A DNA stretch of 64,000 nucleotides, taken from NCBI GenBank assembly GCA_025618425.1, contig CM046839.1, positions 2,046,831-2,110,830 on the forward strand. The letters run 5' to 3'. This DNA comes from Heliocidaris tuberculata (Eukaryota; Echinodermata; Echinoidea; Camarodonta; Echinometridae). The position numbers and the translations under genes were made by a program. Below, piece after piece: positions 34,601-44,539 of this stretch; position 1 is the first letter of the stretch; every line of letters begins with the position of its first letter. Below the pieces are notes generated by a model, which made no database searches, was not told the DNA's origin, and saw only the letters and a program-made list of their open reading frames with translations.

Positions 34601-37600
34601 TCCACACTCAAAAGTTGCTGAGACCACTGAAGAGGCCCCTATGCGTAGTAGTCAGAGGGACAGCATGATAGAGCTGCGGCATCTTATAATCACTGAGGGG
34701 CAGCATGATAGAGCTGCTGCATCTTATAATCACTGAGGGGCAGCATGATAGAGCTGCTGCATCTTATAATCACTGAGGGGCAGCATGATAGAGCTGCTGC
34801 ATCTTATAATCATTGAGGGCCAGCATGATAGAGCTGCTGCAGCTCTTAATCATGGAGAGGCTGGTCATATCAGTAAGAACTGCAAAAAAACTGTTTGACA
34901 CAATGTGCCCACAAACCCCACCTCTCCGTCAGCACAAGGCAAAGAAAAATCGGACCCATGACATACTCCCAAAGTGTCTTAACCCTTACTGTCTGTACCC
35001 GAAACCCTAGATCAGAGGGTGTCCCCAGCACACACAGAAAATCCTAGTGCTGGCCCCAGTCCAACTCCCGCCTCTCCACACTCAAAAGTTGCTGAGACCA
35101 CTGAAGAGGCCCCTATGCGTAGTAGTCAGAGGGACAGCATGATAGAGCTGCGGCATCTTATAATCACTGAGGGGCAGCATGATAGAGCTGCTGCATCTTA
35201 TAATCACTGAGGGGCAGCATGATAGAGCTGCTGCATCTTATAATCATTGAGGGGCAGCATGATAGAGCTGCTGCATCTTATAATCATTGAGGGGCAGCAT
35301 GATAGAGCTGCTGCATCTTATAATCATTGAGGGGCAGCACGATAGAGCTGCTGCATCTTATAATCATTGAGGGGCAGCATGATAGAGCTGCTGCATCTTA
35401 TAATCATTGAGGGACAGCATGATAGAGCTGCTGCAGCTCATAATCATTGAGGGGCAGCATGATAGAGATACTGCATCTTATAATCATTGAGGGACAGCAT
35501 GATAGAGCTGGTGCATCTTATAATCATTGAGGGACAGAATGATACAGATACTGCAGCTCATAATCATTGAAGGGCAGCATGATAGAGATACTGCATCTTA
35601 TAATCATTGAGGGGCAGCATGATAGAGATACTGCAGCTCATAATCATTGAGGGACAGCATGATAGAGCTGCGGCATCTTATAATCATTGAGGGACAGCAT
35701 GACAGAGCTGCTGAATCTTATAATCAATGAGGGACAGCATGATAGAGCTGGTGCATCTTATAATCATTGAGGGACAGAATGATAGAGCTGCTGCATCTTA
35801 TAATCATTGAGGGGCAGCATGACAGAGCTGCTGCATCTTATAATCATTGAGGGGCAGCATGATAGAGCTGCTGCATCTTATAATCATTGAGGGGCAGCAT
35901 GACAGAGCTGCTGAATCTTATAATCAATGAGGGACAGCATGATAGAGCTGGTGCATCTTATAATCATTGAGGGACAGAATGATACAGATACTGCAGCTCA
36001 TAATCATTGAAGGGCAGCATGATAGAGATACTGCATCTTATAATCATTGAGGGGCAGCATGATAGAGATACTGCAGCTCATAATCATTGAGGGACAGCAT
36101 GATAGAGCTGCGGCATCTTATAATCATTGAGGGACAGCATGATAGAGCTGCTGCAGCTCATAAATCTTGAGGGGCAGCATGATAGAGCTGCTGCATCTTA
36201 TAATCATTGAGGGCCAGCATGATAGAGCTGCTGCAGCTCTTAATCATGGAGAGGCTGGTCATATCAGTAAGAACTGCAAAAAAACTGTTTGACACAATGT
36301 GCCCACAAACCCCACCTCTCCGTCAGCACAAGGCAAAGAAAAATCGGACCCATGACATCCTCCCAAAGTGTCTAAACCCTTACTGTCTGTACCCGAAACC
36401 CTAGATCAGAGGGTGTCCCCAGCACACACAGAAAATCCTAGTGCTGGCCCCAGTCCAACTCCCGCCTCTCCACACTCAAAAGTTGCTGAGACCACTGAAG
36501 AGGCCCCTATGCGTAGTAGTCAGAGGGACAGCATGATAGAGCTGCGGCATCTTATAATCACTGAGGGGCAGCATGATAGAGCTGCTGCATCTTATAATCA
36601 CTGAGGGGCAGCATGATAGAGCTGCTGCATCTTATAATCACTGAGGGGCAGCATGATAGAGCTGCTGCATCTTATAATCACTGAGGGGCAGCACGATAGA
36701 GCTGCTGCATCTTATAATCATTGAGGGACAGCATGATGGAGCTGCTGCAGCTCATTATTATTGAGGGGCAGCATGATAGAGCTGCTGCATCTTATAATCA
36801 TTGAGGGACAGCACGATAGAGCTGCTGCATGTTAAGGGACAGCACGATAGAGCTGCTGCATTTTATAATCATTGAGGGGCAGCATCATAGAGCTGCTGCA
36901 TCTTATAATTATTGAGGGGCAGCATAATAGAGCTGCTGCATCTTATAATCATTGAGGGGCAGCATGATAGAGCTGCTGTATCTTATAATCATTGAGGGAC
37001 AGCATGATAGAGTTGCTGCATCTTATAATCATTGAGGGGCAGCATGACAGAGCTGCTGCATCTTATAATCATTGAGGGACAGCATGATAGAGCTGCTGCA
37101 TTTTATAATCATTGAGGGGCAGCATCATAGAGCTGCTGCATCTTATAATTATTGAGGGGCAGCATAATAGAGCTGCTGCATCTTATAATCATTGAGGGAC
37201 AGCATGATAGAGCTGCTGAATCTTATAATCAATGAGGGACAGCATGATAGATCTGCTGCAGCTCATAATCATTGAAGGGCAGCATGATAGAGTTACTGCA
37301 TTTTTTATCTACATGGATACACCCTATCAAAGAAAATTTTAAATGACAGATCATTATGTAAAATTATGTTTTGAAATTTACAGCAATATTCCAAAGAATC
37401 ATTGACAAATGACTGAATTTACTCATAAAGTGTCGGGACATCACCTTGAGCAAGCAAAGAGAATATAAAAAATTGTATAATAATAATGGTACATGCTTAT
37501 ACAGTGCGTCCCAATAAAAAGGAAACCGGAGTTGTCAGCTATTTTCCCAGTAAAATAGAACAATTCATGTCATATAATATATATCATCATAAAGTTTAGC

Positions 37601-40600
37601 TCTTCCTCTTTCTTTTGACACCTAATATGACACTTAAAGTTTATGCATTGATGAGCAAGGAGAGTTTAAAATTTGAATGTCAAAATCAAGTTGCACAGAA
37701 TAGGTGGTCAAGATTGGAAAGGATGCAGCAACCTTGGTTAACAAAGGGAGGGCTCATTAGCAATTCTTTGGTGTTCTTTTTTATGTTTCTTTCACCAAAT
37801 TTCTCAATGAGAATGAATACGGTTTTAAGCACAAGCTTTTCACTTGCTTGCCTGACCATGCAGCTAACAACACAGCAAAGAGTTTTCCTAGTAACCGAAT
37901 GGAATCGCACTGGAAGCCTTCAGGAAGTTGCCCAAGCTTTCCGTCGTCGGTTTCCTGATCGGAATGTTCCGTCAAAGTCAACGATCTGGAAGAACGTTCG
38001 AAAATACCAGAATGAAGGTACAAGTTTGAACCTCAACAAAGGCCGATCTGGGAGGCCAAGGTCAGTCCGAACAGAGGACAACATTGCCGCAGTTCAGCAG
38101 GAAGTACATGTAGCTGCAAATCCCCATGTCTCGACGAGAAGAAACGGACTTGGCATGTCAAGGTCTTCCTACCACAGGATCATCCGACTGGACGTGCAAT
38201 AGTATCCTTACAGGATACGCATTCGGCGCCAACTACTAGAAGCAGACATGCCCAGACAACTCCGATATTCCCAGTGGTTGCTGGATCGTGGCCCAAGGTT
38301 TGTTGTAAACCTCATCATTGGAGATGAAGCGTCCTTCTTCATGAACGGCAAGGTCAATAACCACAACGTCCGGCAGTATGCTCCAATCCACAACCCACCA
38401 CCGTTCCACTACGATGTCAACATCAGTCGCGAGAAGGTTTCCGTCTGGGTAGGACTCTGTGGTAATGGATCGTTGATCGGACCCTTCTTCTTCAACGGAA
38501 ATCTCAATGGAGAACGCTACCTACATCTTATCAACGAAGACATCGTTCCAGAACTTGATCAACACTTCGTTCGCCAGCCTGATGGGAGCTTCGAAAGAGT
38601 CTGGTGGGTACAAGATGGAGCACCGCCTCATCGAAGATTAGTCGTCAGGTAGAGACTGCAGGAACTCTTCAACAACAGAGTCATCGCGTTGAATCATGAT
38701 GTCGAATGGCCTCCCAGGTCACCAGATCTCACCCCGTGTAAATTTTTTCTTTGGGGCTTTCTGAAGAGTAGGGTCTACACCTCCCCACCACGAGACACTA
38801 ATGACCTGCGTAACAGGATCGTGAGAGAGTGTGAGGCACTGCGGCACCAAGAACCCGTGATTCGCCAGGCAGTAGGAGCCATGAGGGGCAGAGCACAGGT
38901 GTGCGTGGACAGGCATGGTGGACATGTTGAGGGACGTTGGGGATAGAGTTACACGGTCCAAGATTTATGAGTTGCTCCCGAGGCTGGGGCAAGCCAAGCA
39001 GCGCATTTTTGCGGACCATGACAAACTAACTGAGTTTTAGTTTTAACCAACATGAATTAACTAGTTTTTTGTTGGTCCTCAGAATTTTTCTGTGGGTGGA
39101 TGTTGGTCCAAAAGAATTTTTTTTTTTTTGTCCATCAGCATTTTTCTGTGGGTGGGTGTTGGTCCAATAGATATTTATGTTAGTTTCTGTGGGACCAATA
39201 TTTCACTTTTCCTATTGATACCAATAGACACCATAATCATTGAGGGGCAGCATGATAGAGCTGCTGAATCTTATAATCAATGAGGGACAGCGTGACAGAG
39301 CTGCTGCATCTTATAATCATTGAGGGACAGAATGATAGAGCTGCTGCAGCTCATAATCATTGAGGGGCAGCATGATAGAGCTGCTGAATCTTATAATCAA
39401 TGAGGGACAGCATGACAGAGCTGCTGCATCTGCATCGTCAGGTAGAGACTGCAGGAACTCTTCAACAACAGAGTCATCGCGTTGAATCATGATGTCGAAT
39501 GGCCTCCCAGGTCACCAGATCTCACCCCGTGTAAATTTTTTCTTTGGGGCTTTCTGAAGAGTAGGGTCTACACCTCCCCACCACGAGACACTAATGACCT
39601 GCGTAACAGGATCGTGAGAGAGTGTGAGGCACTGCGGCACCAAGAACCCGTGATTCGCCAGGCAGTAGGAGCCATGAGGGGCAGAGCACAGGTGTGCGTG
39701 GACAGGCATGGTGGACATGTTGAGGGACGTTGGGGATAGAGTTACACGGTCCAAGATTTATGAGTTGCTCTTGTAAAGGATGAAATAAAAAGAAATAAAA
39801 CTTAGTTTCATTGTTTGTTTGTGTGTCGTTATTCGGTGTCACAATTAGGTGTCACAATTCTTTTAAGTGGAAAACAAGAGAAGACAGCAAGAGAGCAAGT
39901 TGAGATATGCAAGAGATTGAAAAGATTGAGGTTAGAATATCACTGAAATGAAATAAGAAGGTTGAAATGAATTGAAGATAACTTAGCTAAAGAATGTTAA
40001 GGATTGAATAGAAATCGGGAATGAAAAATGGGGATGCATGCTGTGAAAATGTAAAAAGCAAAAAGATGCAAATAGCCAGAAATGATTCATAACGTGAAAC
40101 AAAATGTATCACATTAAAAGCAAGGAGTGAGCGAAAAGGGGAAATGAAAAGAAAAACCTGAATTAACAGAAACATGAAAACTGTTACAGAAACAGAAAAC
40201 CAAACACAAGAAAGAAGATACTGAAGACAAAACAGAAAACGTGATAACAACATGAAGGGAATTGAAAACAAACTGGAATAATCTGCATTGAAACGTTCGC
40301 ACCAACATTCTGTGCAAATCGATTCTTACATTAAGCTGGTAAAATTGTTCTAAGTCGGTCAAGCATGAACAAATCTTCGTGTATTTGGTATCACATAAAA
40401 GAAGAGACTTTATTCTTACTAAAAGTGTCCATGTTTTATTCCAATCCTATTTCAATAAGAATCTAGATATCTATCTCCAAAAACGGGTTTCCTTTTTTCT
40501 GGGACGCACTGTATAGTGCCCAAGACTTTCTTTATCAGAAATCCCAAAGCGTTAAACAATGATGCAGCACTATTACTCTGGCTTTAGCTGAGCAGCTGTT

Positions 40601-41440
40601 AAGCGCTCTGCGTTTCAAGGAATAAATTCCTACCAGGTACACATTTACCTCACCTGGGTGGAGTGCAGCACAATGTGGGTGAATTTCTTGCTGAAGGAAA
40701 TTAATGTCCTGGGTGGGGTTCGAACCTGCGACCCTCTGACTGAAAGGCGAGAGTCAGAGCCACAACACCAGCACATTATGTTACATTTTCGCATGTTACA
40801 TCTTTGCTTCTCAATCGGAAACAGGAATGTACTGGGATCTAAAACTTTACAAGTGTCCTTGTGTGGCCTGAAGCTATCTCAGAAGGACTTTTGTATGGAC
40901 TGGATGCCATTTGCAAATGAGGGCTACCGCCTTTAATTCAATTAGAAATAGTTTTCATTCTCTTGTTAACATAACAATATATTGCTTTCTTTATTTCACA
41001 TATATTTAACTCCTTTTCAGACACGCCGCCTAACACCTGAAGAGGAAGTCCAGATGCTAGAATTGGCTAAGGAAGAATTCAAGAAAAATAAGGAATCCTC
41101 TAAATCTTGGAAATACCACGAAACTGTGAGTTTATTGCAATGTAAGGTTTAGTTATAGCAAGAACGAATCAAAATACATATAATGACCCCTGCGACAACC
41201 CGAAAACATAATGCCTCCGGCAACCACCTTCCGTGGGCAGAGGCATAAAAACATGCCTATATAATTTCTGCAGTAGGTAACAACAGTGTAATTTTTGTTT
41301 TAATAAAAAAATATGTTCATGTTTCCAACTTGCAGATAAATGACATCTATAGAAGAATGGAGTCTATTCATGACCGCGTGACACAACGCCAGTTTTCAAG
41401 CAAGGCAAGACACAGCGGTCTTAAGAAACTTTATGAATGA
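28437..41440 (+). CDS. unrecognised basic helical protein, 131 aa (3 exons)
   Basis: Exons 28437-28622, 41021-41125 and 41336-41440 join in phase 0 with GT-AG borders to give 131 residues plus TGA. Residues 1-62 are strongly basic (EKKRVRKARRQK) then amphipathic; residues 63-97 are charged helix (PEEEVQMLELAKEEFKKN); residues 98-131 end SGLKKLYE. No known domain, signal peptide or membrane segment is seen. The ATG lies in a GC-richer stretch, suggesting a promoter-proximal exon. The 12.4 kb intron 1 contains the 40-bp minisatellite and a mariner-like element. Alternatives: the two terminal exons could belong to a different upstream first exon. I do not recognise the family. Confidence 0.6.
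28623..31042. other. first part of intron 1 of the 131-aa gene
   Basis: Mostly AT-rich unique sequence. A roughly 70-bp tandem duplication (TTATTACACTGGATATCYTC and TCAAATAGAAGTTTTTGTC) lies at about 29105-29245. No other exon seen. Confidence 0.5.
31043..31303 (+). repeat. leader segment at the edge of the 40-bp array
   Basis: About 260 bp of unique sequence that also occurs, apparently unchanged, at 38978-39238 inside the mariner-like element. It contains two copies of TTTTTCTGTGGGTGG(A/G)TGTT and several GTTGGTCC/GGACCAA words. Confidence 0.85.
33066..33340 (+). repeat. 275-bp insert of the 40-bp array (copy 1)
   Basis: Begins GGAGAGGCTGGTCATATCAG and ends GCGTAGTAGTCA, flanked by 40-bp units on both sides. 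In one frame it reads NHGEAGHISKNCKK, like the second half of a CCHC zinc knuckle, then a stop, a Pro/Ser-rich stretch, another stop and VPETLDQRVSPAHTENPSAG. I interpret it as a coding-sequence relic caught in the array. Confidence 0.8.
34380..34654 (+). repeat. 275-bp insert of the 40-bp array (copy 2)
   Basis: Same sequence as 33066-33340, 1314 bp downstream, i.e. 26 units later. Confidence 0.9.
34854..35128 (+). repeat. 275-bp insert of the 40-bp array (copy 3)
   Basis: Same insert, only 474 bp (about 5 units) after copy 2. It has at least two point differences from the others (CATACTCC for CATCCTCC; TCTTAACC for TCTAAACC). Confidence 0.9.
36248..36522 (+). repeat. 275-bp insert of the 40-bp array (copy 4)
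   Basis: Same insert, 1394 bp (about 28 units) after copy 3. Confidence 0.9.
37858..38946 (+). pseudogene. mariner-like transposase, two in-frame stops
   Basis: One continuous frame of 363 codons from ATG 37858 to the terminal stop is broken only by TAG at 38200-38202 and 38650-38652. The N-terminus has a helix-turn-helix (TEWNRTGSLQEVAQAFRRRF) and the linker GRSGRPRSVRT. The catalytic region has GDEASFF (first Asp), VQDGAPPH (second Asp) and PPRSPDLTPCKFFLWGFLK, where the third acidic residue is Lys. Counting by eye, 41 residues separate the second and third catalytic positions. The stops and the Lys make it inactive, but it is otherwise well preserved. Confidence 0.9.
38642..38977 (+). repeat. 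336-bp direct repeat, left copy, within transposase
   Basis: Covers the transposase C-terminal region from TCGTCAGGTAGAGACTGCAG to GAGTTGCTC. Repeated at 39435-39770. Confidence 0.95.
38978..39434 (+). repeat. transplanted piece of 40-bp array leader and first units
   Basis: Matches 31043-31499 at a constant offset of 7935 with no indels seen, ending four units into the 40-bp repeat. The encoded 63-residue frame is identical in both places, so the copy is recent. A few junction bases (GCATC) are extra at the right side. Confidence 0.95.
39435..39770 (+). repeat. 336-bp direct repeat, right copy
   Basis: Identical frame to 38642-38977 including the Lys in place of the third catalytic acid. 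After it the mariner-like element continues to its right end. Confidence 0.95.
40514..40775 (-). mobile_element. tRNA-derived SINE-like repeat (copy 2)
   Basis: On the minus strand, GTTGTGGCTCTGACTCTCGC and TCGCAGGTTCGAACCCCACC resemble tRNA A and B box regions. The body has the TTTACCTCACCTGGGTGGAG segment shared with 4200-4500. It abuts the mariner-like element's right end. Confidence 0.65.
41021..41125 (+). CDS. exon 2 of the 131-aa protein gene
   Basis: Acceptor CTCCTTTTCAG, donor GAAACT|GTGAGT, 35 codons, phase 0 at both ends. Charged helical sequence TRRLTPEEEVQMLELAKEEF. Confidence 0.7.
41336..41440 (+). CDS. exon 3 (terminal) of the 131-aa protein gene
   Basis: Acceptor CCAACTTGCAG, phase 0, 34 codons then TGA. 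Encodes INDIYRRMESIHDRVTQRQF and ends LKKLYE. Confidence 0.7.
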   Translation: MNDIYRRMESIHDRVTQRQFSSKARHSGLKKLYE

Positions 41441-42154
41441 ATCCTGTAGTGAAAGTGGTAAAGGTACAATGAAATTATAATTCATTTTTCTGAAATATTC
41501 CATAATTTTCACTTCTTAAAGAAGCAAAAGATAAGAGGGAAATTAAGTCAATCAAATCTAGTGTGTGTATGCTTCTGGTTTTGGAAGAAGCACTGCAGTT
41601 GTACTTTAGGGTTGACGTCAATTATTTGAACCCCAATTAACCGCAGAAATAGTTACCTATACTCAATACAAGAGGCATATTTTGAAAGGTTACACCTCAC
41701 AGATTACAAGATGCAAATAGCCAGAAATGATTCATAACGTGAAACAAAATGTATCACATTAAAAGCAAGGAGTGAGCGAAAAGGGGAAATGAAAAGAAAA
41801 ACCTGAATTAACAGAAACATGAAAACTGTTACAGAAACAGAAAACCAAATACAAGAAAGAAGATACTGAAGACAAAACAGAAAACGTGATAACAACATGA
41901 AGGGAATTGAAAACAAACTGGAATAATCTGCATTAAAACGTTCGCACCAATATTCTGTACAAATCGATTCTTACATTAAGCTGGTAAAATTGTTCTAAGT
42001 CGGTCAAGCATAAACAAATCTTCGTGTATTTGGTATCACATAAAAGAAGAGACTTTATTCTTACTAAAAGTGTCCATGTTTTATTCCAATCCTATTTCAT
42101 TATCAAGATATCTATCTCCAAAAACGGGTTTCCTTTTTTCTGGGACGCACTGTA

Positions 42155-42416
42155 TAGTGCCCAAGACTTTCTTTATCAGAAATCCCAAAGCGTTAAACAA
42201 TGATGCAGCACTATTACCCTGGCTTTAGCTGAGCAGCTGTTAAGCGCTCTGCGTTTCAAGGAATAAATTCCTACCAGGTACACATTTACCTCACCTGGGT
42301 GGAGTGCAGCACAATGTGGGTGAATTTCTTGCTGAAGGAAATTAACGTCCTGGGTGGGGTTCGAACCTGCGACCCTCTGACTGAAAGGCGAGAGTCAGAG
42401 CCACAACACCAGCACA
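42155..42416 (-). mobile_element. tRNA-derived SINE-like repeat (copy 3, duplicated)
   Basis: Same as 40514-40775, carried by the tandem duplication. Confidence 0.65.
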
Positions 42417-42661
42417 TTATGTTACATTTTCGCATGTTACATCTTTGCTTCTCAATCGGAAACAGGAATGTACTGGGATCTAAAACTTTACAAGTGTCCT
42501 TGTGTGGCCTGAAGCTATCTCAGAAGGACTTTTGTATGGACTGGATGCCATTTGCAAATGAGGGCTACCGCCTTTAATTCAATTAGAAATAGTTTTCATT
42601 CTCTTGTTAACATAACAATATATTGCTTTCTTTATTTCACATATATTTAACTCCTTTTCAG

Positions 42662-42766
42662 ACACGCCGCCTAACACCTGAAGAGGAAGTCCAGATGCTA
42701 GAATTGGCTAAGGAAGAATTCAAGAAAAATAAGGAATCCTCTAAATCTTGGAAATACCACGAAACT
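42662..42766 (+). CDS. duplicate exon 2 of the 131-aa gene
   Basis: Identical splice sites and coding sequence to 41021-41125. Could be used if transcription reads past copy 1, giving the same protein with a different 3' end. Confidence 0.5.
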
Positions 42767-42976
42767 GTGAGTTTATTGCAATGTAAGGTTTAGTTATAGC
42801 AAGAACGAATCAAAATACATATAATGACCCCTGCGACAACCCGAAAACATAATGCCTCCGGCAACCACCTTCCGTGGGCAGAGGCATAAAAACATGCCTA
42901 TATAATTTCTGCAGTAGGTAACAACAGTGTAATTTTTGTTTTAATAAAAAAATATGTTCATGTTTCCAACTTGCAG

Positions 42977-43081
42977 ATAAATGACATCTATAGAAGAATG
43001 GAGTCTATTCATGACCGCGTGACACAACGCCAGTTTTCAAGCAAGGCAAGACACAGCGGTCTTAAGAAACTTTATGAATGA
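42977..43081 (+). CDS. duplicate terminal exon of the 131-aa gene
   Basis: Identical in sequence and splice acceptor to 41336-41440, including TGA. Open and undamaged. Confidence 0.5.
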   Translation: MNDIYRRMESIHDRVTQRQFSSKARHSGLKKLYE

Positions 43082-43348
43082 ATCCTGTAGTGAAAGTGGT
43101 AAAGGTACAATGAAATTATAATTCATTTTTCTGAAATATTCCATAATTTTCACTTCTTAAAGAAGCAAAAGATAAGAGGGAAATTAAGTCAATCAAATCT
43201 AGTGTGTGTATGCTTCTGGTTTTGGAAGAAGCACTGCAGTTGTACTTTAGGGTTGACGTCAATTATTTGAACCCCAATTAACCGCAGAAATAGTTACCTA
43301 TACCCAATACAAGAGGCATATTCTGAAAGGTTACACCTCACAGATTAC

Positions 43349-44539
43349 TTTTCTCTTCTTTTTTTTTTCAACCAGACTGGCCACTTAACTTGCAAACTTG
43401 TGAACAAAGATTCACTAAGATATTATTAAGTTAATGGAGAGATTAATTTCATTTGACAAAGTTGGTGAATGATGTGTTATGAAGTATGGCATGTGGTGTA
43501 CAAAAGGCTGTAGGACAGCAGTCAGGTGTTGTGCCAGTGTGGAGGTCGGTAGACCACTTAAAATCTCAATAGGTCTATATGGAGCATCTAGCTTGTCAAT
43601 CTTTGGTTCCTCTAAAATATTGGACATATGCCTGACAAGCTATTCAACTGTCAGTATTGGAATTGGGTTGCTTGCTATACCTTCCATTCAACAGCCAGTT
43701 TAGGATCTTCTGGGCGACTCCACAGGTTGGTGGACATGGACCCAAAATTGAAAATTTGATATTTCACTTTACTGTGAATCAAATTTTTGTGCTACATGAT
43801 CGCAAAAACTTCGGCACCAACTGCCAAACTTATCAACAGTGTTATACTTTCAAAAATCGTCATTCACACTTCAAAAGTTGTAAAAATCATGTATTTTCAC
43901 ACTGATTAGCAAATGTTTGCCTGAAAAGCATTTTTTTTTTAGACTGGCTATTTAGAAGCAAAATCCCTTAGAATTTTAAGGATTTGTGTGCGAATCAAAA
44001 TTAGAATGTAAAATATTGATCATTTTCCACTGAACAAATTATTCGGAAAAACCTAACTTCTGGCAGTTTTAAAATGAAATGAAAACTGATGTTTTGTCAT
44101 AGACAAAATGTAACAAAAGTAACCGTAACATGAGTAACCATTAATCCTCTGAAATATTAAAAAATGATGTGTCAAGTAATATTCAATTGTCACTCGGTGG
44201 ATGTCCCCCTAGCATGGTTCTTTGATAAAGATAAAATATTTTTTTTTTAAAGCATTGCATTAACATAATTTGCATTTTAGACATCTTTGCAATTTATACA
44301 TGACCAAATCATGTAACATGAGTAACCAACACACTTCTTGGGCTGGCAGTAAGTACATTTCCTCTTCTAGGGTTTTGTTTTACATAGTTAATTTAATATC
44401 TGAGCATTGTCTTAAATAAAACTGATTTCAGTTGATACCTTTATTAAGAGAATGAGAGCTGAAGATTGACCCAATACCTATCCAAATGTTAAGTGAGTAA
44501 CTGTGAAATTGCTCTTTTTTGTAAGTTACTAATACATGT
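43349..44539. other. AT-rich stretch, nothing recognised
   Basis: Several T and A runs; ATGAGTAACCA occurs twice (about 44130 and 44318). Open frames at 43415-43905 have no motif. Confidence 0.45.

Larger units (their letters stand above)
31304..37295 (+). repeat. 40-bp minisatellite with higher-order structure (locus 1)
   Basis: The unit, containing GAGGGGCAGCATGATAGAGC then TGCTGCATCTTATAATCAT, repeats with a 40-bp period for about 6 kb. Variant blocks recur in the same order at 31541 and 32181 (a shift of 16 units), showing higher-order amplification. Four identical 275-bp inserts interrupt it at 33066, 34380, 34854 and 36248. Every frame contains stops because 40 is not a multiple of three. 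Some units contain the hairpin-forming GAGCTGCTGCAGCTC. Confidence 0.97.
37502..40511 (+). mobile_element. Tc1/mariner-like transposon with internal rearrangement
   Basis: Ends CAGTGCGTCCCAATAAAAAG and TTTCCTTTTTTCTGGGACGCACTG are inverted repeats, and TA flanks both sides (37500-37501, 40512-40513). The transposase frame lies at 37858-38946. The element is about 3.0 kb because 793 bp were added internally: 457 bp like 31043-31499 plus a 336-bp duplication of its own sequence. Its right end recurs at about 42120-42152 within the 1.64 kb duplication. Confidence 0.9.
40063..41707 (+). repeat. 1.64 kb tandem duplication, copy 1
   Basis: Begins AAGATGCAAATAGCC and ends CACAGATTAC. Contains the mariner right end, a SINE and exons 2-3 of the 131-aa gene. 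Differs from copy 2 by few substitutions and one small indel around 40450 (1645 versus 1641 bp). Confidence 0.95.
41708..43348 (+). repeat. 1.64 kb tandem duplication, copy 2
   Basis: Head-to-tail with copy 1, carrying a partial mariner right end, the SINE and both terminal exons intact. High identity means it is recent or under conversion. Confidence 0.95.

Noticed and set aside
33025..36604. Repeated 65- and 78-residue open frames (MRASMIELLQ and MSKPLLSVPE types) as a gene family
   Set aside because: They are translations of the 275-bp insert plus adjoining 40-bp units; the start of the second type is a GTG, frames end at repeat-borne stops, and no splice context exists.
31304..37295. Regular 40-bp repeats as a CRISPR-like array
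   Set aside because: Units are directly adjacent with no unique spacers, the context is an animal intron, and no cas-like genes occur.
39987..40362. Minus-strand Phe/Leu-rich frames (repeated at 41704-41916)
   Set aside because: They lie in the non-coding 3' part of the mariner-like element and recur only because of the 1.64 kb duplication.
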